Assembly (NCBI GenBank): GCA_016187935.1
Contig: JACPIU010000035.1
Span: 28,481-92,480 of the forward strand
Direction: 5' to 3'
Length of the DNA: 64,000 nt
Source of the DNA: Bdellovibrio sp.
GTDB lineage: Bacteria > Bdellovibrionota > Bacteriovoracia > Bacteriovoracales > Bacteriovoracaceae
Below the pieces are notes generated by a model. That model had not been told where the DNA came from. It saw only the letters and a program-made list of their open reading frames with translations, and made no database searches. Both the position numbers and the translations under genes were made by a program. Shown piece after piece: positions 44,201-51,919 of the stretch. Every line of letters begins with the position of its first letter. Position 1 is the stretch's first letter.

Positions 44201-46833
44201 AGTGTAGTGACAGGGTTTAATCCTCTTTTGATCACGGTTGGGCGTCCGGCGCTATCTCGTTCAATGTTCAGCTTATGACTAAAATTCTCCCAAGGATTTA
44301 TGCCACTTCCTGTGAGGAGAACTTCACTTGCAAGGCACGCCAGGTGATTTTGAAAATTTGGAAGTTGGGCATAGCTTGTGGTGGTGGTGAGTGCCTTGCT
44401 ATCAGTACTTTGCACACTTTCAATGGTGCAGAGGGTATCGTCGCTGTAAGTATGGGACGTGGTGATTGCCACGCTTTCTGTCCCAGCTTGATTTTTCTTG
44501 CCCACTGTCTTGCTCACTAAAAAGGGCGAGGTAATGCCTTCAAAGGTTTTTTCTTCATATTCATTTGCTTCAAACTCAACAAAGTCGGGAAAGTTTACAT
44601 CAAAGCGGCCTGTTGCAATTTGGCGGTCCAAATTGTGTTCATCATACTGGTATGAAGATAGAGTTTTCCCAAGTGGTGTTTGGGTTGATTCTATCGCTTC
44701 AAATCCCAGAAAACTTTTTGTCTGATTATGCAGGTGAATGTTTTGATAAGTGACGAGAGTTTCAATTTCTTTATCGCCCACCGTCTTACTTTTTATTTTT
44801 GAAACCACCGTCTTTCTATTTTCAACTCCGACCTGGGGAGCTGCTTTTTGATATTCAAAGGTGGTCTGATTCCCTTTCCCGTCGTCCACCATTTTTAGCA
44901 TTCCAAGCCCTGGGCGGTCTAGGTTAAGTGACAGCATAAAATGTTCATGATTATAATAAATGCTGTTAATGATTTGCGATTCACCCAAACCTGTTATGTT
45001 GGCCACCACCACGTTGTTGTATAAGTGCGGCCCTTGGAAAAGTCCTGGGATATAGAGTTGAATAAAGCCAGAGCCGCTATTAATATGCAGCGTGATAAAT
45101 CCTTGGCCTTGAAGAAGAATGTCAGGGAGAGAATCTTTATTCACATCAATAAAAAGCACATTGGAATCTTTTAAATCTTTTGAGCGAATGGACCCATCAG
45201 GCAGGTAAAAATCATAAGTCACATAATGTTTTTCAAAGCTCCCGTCGGCGAGACCATAGTGCACATAAATGGTCGAGTCGCCCTTTAAAACCAGATCACC
45301 ATACCCGTCGGCATTTATATCCTTAAACCAGGTGGCATTAACTTCGGAGGGAAAAAACATTTGAATGGGAGGTGTGGGGGCACTGAATCTAATTTCGCTC
45401 TCTGTGGATTCGTTATAAGAAACTTCGTAAGAATCCCCTTTAAGATGCAATCTATCGGGAAGATTGTCACCGTTAAGGTCGGCAAAGACTCCCTTAACTG
45501 GGTTATCCCAGAATTTTGGAAATAAAACAGTTTTGACCCGCTCACCGTTTTGATGGCACACATCCATCACCGTGCTGTCATTCACGGAAAAGACATCATA
45601 GACGAAATGTTCGCTCCCCGGCCCTTTAAGTTGCAGGTATTGCCGGGGTTTTCTGCTATAAATCACAGGAAAAAGGCACCAGTTACTCACCGGCCCTTGG
45701 GGTGCGGGAAGCTCGACTTTTTCAAATCCAGTGTCGGTTTTGTAATAGTTCTCGTAAGTGTATCCGATTTCTAAATCAAGTCTGCCATCATTGTTGAAAT
45801 CGTTAAAAGCCGTGTGCTCATACGTGGTGACGAGCCCGCGAAAGCGGTTAGCGAGATAGCTTCCTTGTTCATCTCGAAGCCACTGGGCCGTCATCAAAAA
45901 TTCTCGTGGCATGTCGTAGGTAAACGTGGCGGCAGGTTCGGCCACTCCACTTATAAAGACCTTTTGCATTTGTGTGAGATAAAATCCGGGATTTTCAAGC
46001 TGTTCAGCGTAAAGAAAATTATAGCGATAGCGCTCTGAAAAATTTGCACCGTCTTTTGCCAGGACAGTCAGACGGGTGAGTTTTTGATTGGCAATTTTTT
46101 TAGAGGCAGAAAAATCCACAAAGAAGCGCCCGGTTTGGGCATAGGTAAAGGCGATCTTATACTGAAAATCGTTTTGAATCCCACCATATTCAATTTCCTG
46201 AAGATAGGATTTGCCGTTTTCGGAAAACTTCTGCCAGTGATATTCGCACTCGTGCCCCACCTGATCACGGGTGGATTTTAAGTACCAGGCAAAGACCTCA
46301 CCTTCAGCATTTTTTTCAGTGACAAGTGAATCACCCTCATCACCAAAAATAAGAACGCTGCCATCTGGCATAAAGGCGGTAAATGTTGCCCCATCGATCT
46401 TTGCGCGAATTTTACTGCGCAAATCTTTTGTGTAATAAAATCCATCATTGCCTTTTACCATTCGCCCCCAGGGAGCGATAAGGTCGTCATCTTGATAGTT
46501 AATCTTACCTAACTCCCGATGGCGGTAGACTTTAAGCTGCAAGCTCCAGCCAATTCCAAGCTCAGAAATCCCATAGGAGGGCGAGTAGCTGGCCTTAAAG
46601 GGATAAGGCATAGCCCCTCGCTCGGTGGGAAATGCAATAGGCAGGTCAATGGTGAAGCTTCCTGATTTTTGCGAAAGGGCATTGATGCCAAGACTCGCGA
46701 AATCGCCTTTGAGTGACCCGCGCTTGGGTGCCTCCAATTTTGGGGACTGGATGAGATAATCTTTAAAATTATCTTGTGCCCTAAGGGTACTGGCCCCCAA
46801 AATTATCAATGCATAAAAAAGCAAAGACTTCAT
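41275..46833 (-). CDS. SpvB/FG-GAP/Rhs shell protein with C-terminal LAS-type peptidase-like toxin domain
   Basis: A 1852-residue exported protein (signal SLLFYALIILGASTLRAQ). Domains in order: SpvB/TcaC-like N-terminus (about 45-330, SGSFTIDLPIAFPTERG), FG-GAP/VCBS calcium-binding repeats (FNDFNNDGRLDLEIG, ADLNGDNLPD, KDINADGYGD, IDVNKDSLPD; about 340-640), TcdB-like middle, long Rhs/YD repeats (about 1150-1620), and an Rhs core ending NLYSYAGNSPVANIDPSGE near 1677. This is the layout of TcB-TcC fusion shells, which enclose their C-terminal effector. The last 176 residues differ from the orphan's tip and carry SGAHPAKNAVDIN (His and Asp 7 apart) and GHDDHIHNS, the metal-ligand pattern of M15/M74 peptidoglycan peptidases. 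Start: ATG with AGAGGA upstream; the GTG one codon earlier is too close. Confidence 0.85.
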   Translation of the reverse strand: MKSLLFYALIILGASTLRAQDNFKDYLIQSPKLEAPKRGSLKGDFASLGINALSQKSGSFTIDLPIAFPTERGAMPYPFKASYSPSYGISELGIGWSLQLKVYRHRELGKINYQDDDLIAPWGRMVKGNDGFYYTKDLRSKIRAKIDGATFTAFMPDGSVLIFGDEGDSLVTEKNAEGEVFAWYLKSTRDQVGHECEYHWQKFSENGKSYLQEIEYGGIQNDFQYKIAFTYAQTGRFFVDFSASKKIANQKLTRLTVLAKDGANFSERYRYNFLYAEQLENPGFYLTQMQKVFISGVAEPAATFTYDMPREFLMTAQWLRDEQGSYLANRFRGLVTTYEHTAFNDFNNDGRLDLEIGYTYENYYKTDTGFEKVELPAPQGPVSNWCLFPVIYSRKPRQYLQLKGPGSEHFVYDVFSVNDSTVMDVCHQNGERVKTVLFPKFWDNPVKGVFADLNGDNLPDRLHLKGDSYEVSYNESTESEIRFSAPTPPIQMFFPSEVNATWFKDINADGYGDLVLKGDSTIYVHYGLADGSFEKHYVTYDFYLPDGSIRSKDLKDSNVLFIDVNKDSLPDILLQGQGFITLHINSGSGFIQLYIPGLFQGPHLYNNVVVANITGLGESQIINSIYYNHEHFMLSLNLDRPGLGMLKMVDDGKGNQTTFEYQKAAPQVGVENRKTVVSKIKSKTVGDKEIETLVTYQNIHLHNQTKSFLGFEAIESTQTPLGKTLSSYQYDEHNLDRQIATGRFDVNFPDFVEFEANEYEEKTFEGITSPFLVSKTVGKKNQAGTESVAITTSHTYSDDTLCTIESVQSTDSKALTTTTSYAQLPNFQNHLACLASEVLLTGSGINPWENFSHKLNIERDSAGRPTVIKRGLNPVTTLQTIAYGNNGLVSSVEEAGKGLTSLNYDESYRLDEIINPDQTKVEIASFESLNDAPLYLQTVRDNTNFVQEFRYDQMARLERTWDNLGRFSFDRPNVQYKYAFADNLSPSKILERRTLEPDSSSYSSVASVFFQTGRGDDLGSTTQVYGGQKLINLKEIDSTINQTRIFQNNFFSDSFDLLNLKMQDFNYSENHVVIGFEKKDFLGQTLRSENLIQEGTSKVTEETRQILNNLFSVAEITNQDANLTQTKKYDGWGDQVAYLDEENNQYGYSFDSMKRIRKITFPDNTNQLVTYDDNLGKVSRIERGKFGAIEYTYSPTTTLLEEKRIFDKDGILDRKENYEYDSIGRMLLKLLTKGTDVTEYQFLYDGTNLPVDQREGQRGFLTGVQSAQFSKTFKYRVDGKKTLEMVTIPGYKELKLEYSYYSHGAIKEEIKTVTDLSFKRKNIQTTSRMFYVYTGYGDPEIISRNGVEFAYLDYTSFGELDTAYIANIKSMTLAYDPTTRIVKNYREELGPLTFVKQDFNYSNRGLISESNFKFEQRTVENAYSYSPRGFLQTASTQDSENSSFNLNYSFDSIGLMNSEIRNGTQTNHAITETSWQIGNNNYQLDTLGRVIQKNSKFFIYGENGRIKSVAENATNLANYFYDEENNPLLKVYPSGDKELYFNDLTIIKNDFYEPLKIGSRLVGHFKNNNFINNSFDHLSTTLVDEEGQVNLPTPFGERDSRTELFKSLDFTSKGYDNETGAVRMGQRYYDPIAKRFLTPDSLFVENSEECSQSPIECNLYSYAGNSPVANIDPSGEFLIDVPFTAYTVYLQQNPSGGYRAGVTTEKEGRYIDPAPRGLFSSQQITFKNDNPHNPSSDQKVSFSNARAVESAARLTGQSFNINSTTGGHTSGAHPAKNAVDINMIDGKRVGNPGNLSAVKLLQGALAVQPETNKQFGPAGKFSSSNSTDTGRYATPQVPGHDDHIHNSVRQEK

Positions 46834-46842
46834 CACATTCCT

Positions 46843-49800
46843 CTAGTACAACAAATTGGCCGCACAATGCTGAATCCAATTAAGGTTCACATTAAAGTTG
46901 GCATTTGAGGCCGAAATCACATAGCCAATATAGAGTTCCTTAATCAGCTTAAGCGGCGTCTCTCCGATGTAAACCTCTCCGTTAAGGACTCGATACGGTT
47001 TAAGGCTTCCCACTTTGAAACGTCCAAACAAAGGTCTGCCTGTACCAAGTCCTGTTTCCACCTCGCGCTCGGGCGGAAATTCTTCGGTCAGCATCCGTAG
47101 AGCGTCATTGTCACTTTTGGCCATTCTAACGGCGCTATCTAAATAGCGCCAGCTATCGTTCACAAAATTATAAACGCGTGGCTGTTGCTCAAAGGGAATT
47201 GTGCTGGTTCCTTCCAAGAAGAGCTTCATGTTCTGGTGCCGATAGGCATTGTTGAAATCGGCAATAAATCCCTCACTTTCTGGGATGAAGAAAACGCCCA
47301 TGCTTTCAATAATGGGTGCCTCGGTAAAACACTCAAGCCCATAGGAGGTGTAGAGGTCATCGACAAAGAGTTCAATTCTGACTTCCCGTGGATCAGTTGC
47401 ATCTTTCCAATGAATTAAGTTATCCCAAAAATCCCGCGCACGAGCACTTTCCATCACGGGGTGGAGCCCGGGAAGTGGAAATGGGATAGGGAGAACAGGT
47501 TCATAGTAGGGATTGGGAATTTTAATTCCAATCGTCGTTTTCGGCACTACCGGACGGTTATCCAAATCTGCTTGCAGATTATCCAAAAGAGTCGTGACAT
47601 AGGTGGCGATATTGCTGGAAATTTGGTCAAAGGAATCCGCCAAATCCAGATTTTGCAGCAGACTCAAATCTCCCAAAATAAATTGCTTGTCTTCATTTCT
47701 GTATTTGAAGTCAATGTAAGAAACCAGGTTGCTCTCAAGAATGTTTAAAATGCGGTTTAGGGTGTAGAGATTCTTGTTTACATCCGGTTTGTTTACAAAA
47801 TCCAAATCCATATTGGACAAGAGCCAATTTCGAAGATTGACGCGCAAAAAATGTTGATCTTCTTCACCGCCAAACTGTTCTAAAAGTCCAAGCAGTTTGA
47901 TTTTTTTGATTTCCAAATCGCGCTCCATCACCGCAATTTGACTCTTAAACCAAAGCGCATTGGTCTCGCTGGTTATAAAAGACTCAAGCAGGTTTCGCAT
48001 TTGGCCGGAAAACTGGTTGATATCTCCTGCCAGGGCACGAAGTTGCAATTTTAATCCTTCAATCACTTGAAAGTTGAGCTGGCCCTCTCGAATGAGTCCC
48101 GCCACCTGATTTTCCATCTCTAAGATAAGAGCTTGTACTTTATTGACAAAATTCTGCGCCTGAAGACCTTGAGGTTCCAGATGCGTGAGTGCCACGGTGA
48201 GTTCGCCAGTATTTGCGACACTACTGCAATCGTTACCCACTAAATAATAATCAGAATCATCTCGGCCTAAAATTAGGGAATTTTGCTCTCGCAAAACCAC
48301 TGCGCGCCGTAAAAGATAGCGTTGGTTGGTGTCACGTGGAACTTCAATTAAGAGCAAACTCCCTGCCGGAAGACTTGGGTAGGGAGTATTGGGAAGGGTC
48401 ACACCTAAATCAAAAGAAGCTTCGGTCCTTGAATCCGATGATTCTGTCGTGCTGTCAGTTGTGCCTTTGGCCGTGCGATTACCAAAAGTAGCGTTGACAC
48501 AGGTTTGGACATTGGCAATCACAAACGTATTGTAGGTACTAACACCTGCACATGCTGTCGTCGAAACACTAGTAGAAGAAAAACTTTCCTCAGTTTTATA
48601 ATTGGTAGTGCTTTGAACGGATGAAACCCCATTGCTGGTAATTAACGTATAGCCACGAGGGCCGGTGCGAGAATTGATGACACGTGAACCATACTTACTG
48701 GCAATAGCACAGGTCGGTGACCATTCACCAGAAACACTGACCTGCAACATGTCACCTTTCTTAAACTGATGACCGGGGTCTAAATTGGCAAGCACAATAC
48801 CCTCTAAGGTTTGTCCGTCCCCGACCGCCGTCGCGTTTGCTGGAGCAGGAGTATAGACGGGTGGATGAGCAAAAAATTGACGATCACTACTTTGAATACT
48901 CGGATCGTTAATGATGGAAAGAACTTTTTCAGCGAAAGTCTTTCGTTCTTCAGACAAATAAGAACGAATGGCATCAATCTCATTTTTCCTTTGGGCCATT
49001 TCAGTCACGTCGAGATTGATTTCTGTTTCCAAATCTCTAAGGCGAATAAGTGATGCATTGATATTTAATACGTCTTGAATCAAAGTGTGCTTGTCATTGG
49101 TAAAGCGATCACGCAGCTCTTTTAATTTATCATTAGCATTTTTTACGCTGATGATATGCCTGTCCATATTGGTTTTAGAAAAGCCAACGTTCACTTCAGA
49201 AACACGATTGCTGGTAAGAAGGCCTGCTCGCACCTCTCCTGTGATCAAGTCTTGCTTGGTTTTGTCATAATTATTGATCATGTCATGACTTTCTTCAAAG
49301 ACTTTTTTAAACGAACGCAAGTAGCTTGGGAAATCATCTCCTGCAACCGATGTTGCGATATCGTTTACTTGAAAGACTAAGGCCGTAGTTCTGGCCAACT
49401 TCTTTATCACTTCTCGGTGATTATGCAGCAAGGTTAAGAAAACAGGAAAAGGCAGATTGTCCTCATCATCGCCAAAATCAATCGGTGTCTGTGCAGTATC
49501 CCTTACAATCGCATCAAAATATTTGAGAAGCCAAAAAACCTTATTGCTGGTGTAAAAATCTTCAGGGCAGGTCTTAAGCTTGCAAGCAATATCATAAATT
49601 TTGGCAACTACCCGTGCCCGTTGCATGAAAGGTGCCAGCGCATCGCCCATGATGTTGGCCAATATGGGTGAAGGTGCGGGCGTTCCTACGTTTGCGCTCC
49701 AGACTGTCGTATCAAGTGATAGTTCAGAGGCAACAGCGGCATCAATCACTTTCTGGTTAACCGCAAGATGCGCTTTAAAAATTTCAAATTGCTGATTTTT

Positions 49801-50499
49801 AGCAACTCGCAAGGCCTGAATTTCCGCAGGCGTTCGGGGCGTTCCATCAGGATTGGTGGGCGAAATCGGTTGAACGATCTCGCCAAAAGTTTCTTTCCAC
49901 TCGGGAGAATAGGCCTGAATGTCATCCCACAAGCGTTTTAAGATATTTTCCTCAAAATCTTTGGCCTGAAGATTACTAAAAATTTGGGTGCCACTCGTCG
50001 GATACATGGAGTCCCTGGTTTGATGAAACCAGTTACTCACCAAAGAAAAATAGGCCGTTAGTTCTTCCCATACAAAGTTGGTTTGATTACCGCTTGTAAC
50101 AACAACGTGGGCCAAATAGTAGCGGTTTATAATGAAATTCATGATATCAGGCGCACTACCTTCCACATCATGAAACAAAACGGTCGCCTTACAATCCTGA
50201 TCGGGTACGGCGCGAAACTCCTCGCCGATTTCTGCTAAACAATCTTTTACCTCGGGAAAACGATTTAAATCCGGCGTGGAATTGACGATATCCACACAAC
50301 GATTGACCCGACCTCTAAAATGAACGAAAGATATTTTATTTTCTTCCGTGGCATATGGGGGTTTGCAAATCTCGGGGATTTCCCTATTTCGGTCAAATAA
50401 GTTAAAGGGGGTAATTTTAGGCCTTATCTGTTTCTTGTTTTGCCCCAGACACCCACCCAAAAAGAGCAGGCCTATCAGAGGCCATAATAATATTTTCAT
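46843..50499 (-). CDS. Large coiled-coil lipoprotein, possible TcA-like partner of the Rhs shell
   Basis: A 1218-residue lipoprotein with lipobox LGGC (Cys17) and GGAG upstream of the start. A mostly helical N-terminal part (about 40-430) leads into a long coiled coil (about 440-530). A beta-rich domain follows (about 555-770) with Ser/Thr-rich strands, then a second coiled coil (about 780-890) and a C-terminal mixed domain. Two long helical hairpin arms around a beta insertion is reminiscent of the channel part of Tc toxin A subunits, but I see no sequence match. The gene ends 9 bases before the Rhs gene, so the products should act together at the cell envelope. Function unknown. Confidence 0.7.
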   Translation of the reverse strand: MKILLWPLIGLLFLGGCLGQNKKQIRPKITPFNLFDRNREIPEICKPPYATEENKISFVHFRGRVNRCVDIVNSTPDLNRFPEVKDCLAEIGEEFRAVPDQDCKATVLFHDVEGSAPDIMNFIINRYYLAHVVVTSGNQTNFVWEELTAYFSLVSNWFHQTRDSMYPTSGTQIFSNLQAKDFEENILKRLWDDIQAYSPEWKETFGEIVQPISPTNPDGTPRTPAEIQALRVAKNQQFEIFKAHLAVNQKVIDAAVASELSLDTTVWSANVGTPAPSPILANIMGDALAPFMQRARVVAKIYDIACKLKTCPEDFYTSNKVFWLLKYFDAIVRDTAQTPIDFGDDEDNLPFPVFLTLLHNHREVIKKLARTTALVFQVNDIATSVAGDDFPSYLRSFKKVFEESHDMINNYDKTKQDLITGEVRAGLLTSNRVSEVNVGFSKTNMDRHIISVKNANDKLKELRDRFTNDKHTLIQDVLNINASLIRLRDLETEINLDVTEMAQRKNEIDAIRSYLSEERKTFAEKVLSIINDPSIQSSDRQFFAHPPVYTPAPANATAVGDGQTLEGIVLANLDPGHQFKKGDMLQVSVSGEWSPTCAIASKYGSRVINSRTGPRGYTLITSNGVSSVQSTTNYKTEESFSSTSVSTTACAGVSTYNTFVIANVQTCVNATFGNRTAKGTTDSTTESSDSRTEASFDLGVTLPNTPYPSLPAGSLLLIEVPRDTNQRYLLRRAVVLREQNSLILGRDDSDYYLVGNDCSSVANTGELTVALTHLEPQGLQAQNFVNKVQALILEMENQVAGLIREGQLNFQVIEGLKLQLRALAGDINQFSGQMRNLLESFITSETNALWFKSQIAVMERDLEIKKIKLLGLLEQFGGEEDQHFLRVNLRNWLLSNMDLDFVNKPDVNKNLYTLNRILNILESNLVSYIDFKYRNEDKQFILGDLSLLQNLDLADSFDQISSNIATYVTTLLDNLQADLDNRPVVPKTTIGIKIPNPYYEPVLPIPFPLPGLHPVMESARARDFWDNLIHWKDATDPREVRIELFVDDLYTSYGLECFTEAPIIESMGVFFIPESEGFIADFNNAYRHQNMKLFLEGTSTIPFEQQPRVYNFVNDSWRYLDSAVRMAKSDNDALRMLTEEFPPEREVETGLGTGRPLFGRFKVGSLKPYRVLNGEVYIGETPLKLIKELYIGYVISASNANFNVNLNWIQHCAANLLY

Positions 50500-50519
50500 A
50501 TTGCGGCTCCGATTTATGC

Positions 50520-51464
50520 TTAATTGGTGCTAATCACGTTATAGTAGGGGTATTGGTTATCCAGGTGAGTTAGATAATCAATTTCATCTTGAGTTCTGTT
50601 AGGCGCGCCGATCAACATCAGAACTTTTTTTGAGTATCCGACCGTTCTTGCAATACATGTCACAGACCAAGCTCGCTGATCATTTTCAAAAGCATCGACT
50701 TCGGCCTTAAAGCATACGTTTTTGGCGCGAAACTGAGTCAAGTCCCCTTCTGGCATGGTAAGGCAAGCATCGCACTGATTTTGACTATTAAATGTTTGCA
50801 AGGCCTGAATGTCAGTATTGTGCTGGTCGAGTTGGGTCTTAATGACATCATCAATGCATTTGCGTTTCACCTTTACAAAAACATTGACAGTCAGGTTGCG
50901 AGGCCTGGTTTCATCATCACCCGCTGCATTTGTGTAAGTAGTCCCAGTCATGGCCTGTTGGTTTGGATCGCCGACAACAATATTCCCACCCGTAAGAGCG
51001 AGGGCCTTCGTGCCCATCGAATGATAATGTGTTTTGAATGTATCGGTTTGAAATTCTCCTAATCTGAGGACACCTGCTGGGTTGGAAGTTCTTGCCATAT
51101 TTCTCGCGCGCAAAAAAGTACCACCGGCGCTAGGCAGACTATTTAGATCATAGTTGTTAACATCAAAATAACTGAATACTGAATTATTTCCAGGTTCAAT
51201 ACTGCTTTCAATCGTTGTTTTGCTTTGTCCATCGAGCAGCACCCACTCAGGCCCGTTCACTGCTTGAAATTTTGCCAGGCTTAAAACGGAATATTTCACG
51301 TCGCCGAGTCCGCTTGTCGCTAAAGCTTCAAGGGTACACCCAGTTTGTGTGGTCTTGCCTTTCTTGGCCCCGGACATTCCTTTTATATTTAGCTTGGCAT
51401 TAGTTGCTACTGTTCCAGCAGCAAACAATGCCACAAATGTAATTGAATAAAATATTTTCTTCAT
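50520..51464 (-). CDS. Exported protein with phage tail-collar-like domain
   Basis: A 314-residue exported protein (signal FYSITFVALFAAGTVATNA; ribosome site AGGAG). The middle part shows the tail-collar pattern: WVLLDGQ, GGTFLRARN, LRLGEFQTDTFKTHYHSMG and the closing TRPRNLTVNVFVKV, as in short tail fibre and microcystin-dependent-protein families. A Cys-containing C-terminal region follows (CDACLTMPEG, AKNVCFKAE, SVTCIARTVG). Collar domains trimerise and form tips of tail fibres, so a receptor-facing or adaptor role in the operon is plausible. Twenty bases separate it from the next gene. Confidence 0.75.
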   Translation of the reverse strand: MKKIFYSITFVALFAAGTVATNAKLNIKGMSGAKKGKTTQTGCTLEALATSGLGDVKYSVLSLAKFQAVNGPEWVLLDGQSKTTIESSIEPGNNSVFSYFDVNNYDLNSLPSAGGTFLRARNMARTSNPAGVLRLGEFQTDTFKTHYHSMGTKALALTGGNIVVGDPNQQAMTGTTYTNAAGDDETRPRNLTVNVFVKVKRKCIDDVIKTQLDQHNTDIQALQTFNSQNQCDACLTMPEGDLTQFRAKNVCFKAEVDAFENDQRAWSVTCIARTVGYSKKVLMLIGAPNRTQDEIDYLTHLDNQYPYYNVISTN

Positions 51465-51504
51465 GATCGTCTCCTGTATGATTCAAAAATTGAAATTATT
51501 TTTT

Positions 51505-51903
51505 TTAGTTTGCCGGGGTAACACTAAATCTGATTCCTGACTGCACGTCTCCAAAAAAACCATCGGCGTCAAACCCATCATTATTTTTGACTCCGACAAT
51601 TACGCCAAAACATGCTCCCACATCTTCACTAGAGAAGGTGTAGTTGGCTTGATTATTGCTGGCCCAACTTTGAATGTCCTGAACGTAGATGCAATGTCTG
51701 TAAAGTCTAAAAACATATTCAAGCGGAAGCGAAGTCGGATCAGTCGCATCGACTTCAAAAGAAACACTCTCACCCACATGAAATGATCTTTCCGTGGTTA
51801 ATTGCCCATCAAAAAAAACTCTCACTTCATTGACAACAGGCTCTCCGGCCGAAAATGCCAGCTTTGAAAACAGTAACACAAAAATCCAAAAAATCTTCTT
51901 CAT
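51505..51903 (-). CDS. Small exported Ig-like protein
   Basis: A 132-residue exported protein with signal KKIFWIFVLLFSKLAFSAG and an AGGAGG ribosome site. The mature domain reads as an immunoglobulin-like beta sandwich (VNEVRVFFDGQLTTERSF, SVSFEVDATDPTSLPLEY) with two Cys (RHCIYV, GACFGV) that may pair. It lies 16 bases behind the giant surface protein gene and 40 before the collar protein gene, within one operon. Confidence 0.65.
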   Translation of the reverse strand: MKKIFWIFVLLFSKLAFSAGEPVVNEVRVFFDGQLTTERSFHVGESVSFEVDATDPTSLPLEYVFRLYRHCIYVQDIQSWASNNQANYTFSSEDVGACFGVIVGVKNNDGFDADGFFGDVQSGIRFSVTPAN

Positions 51904-51919
51904 GGTTTCCTCCTAGAAA

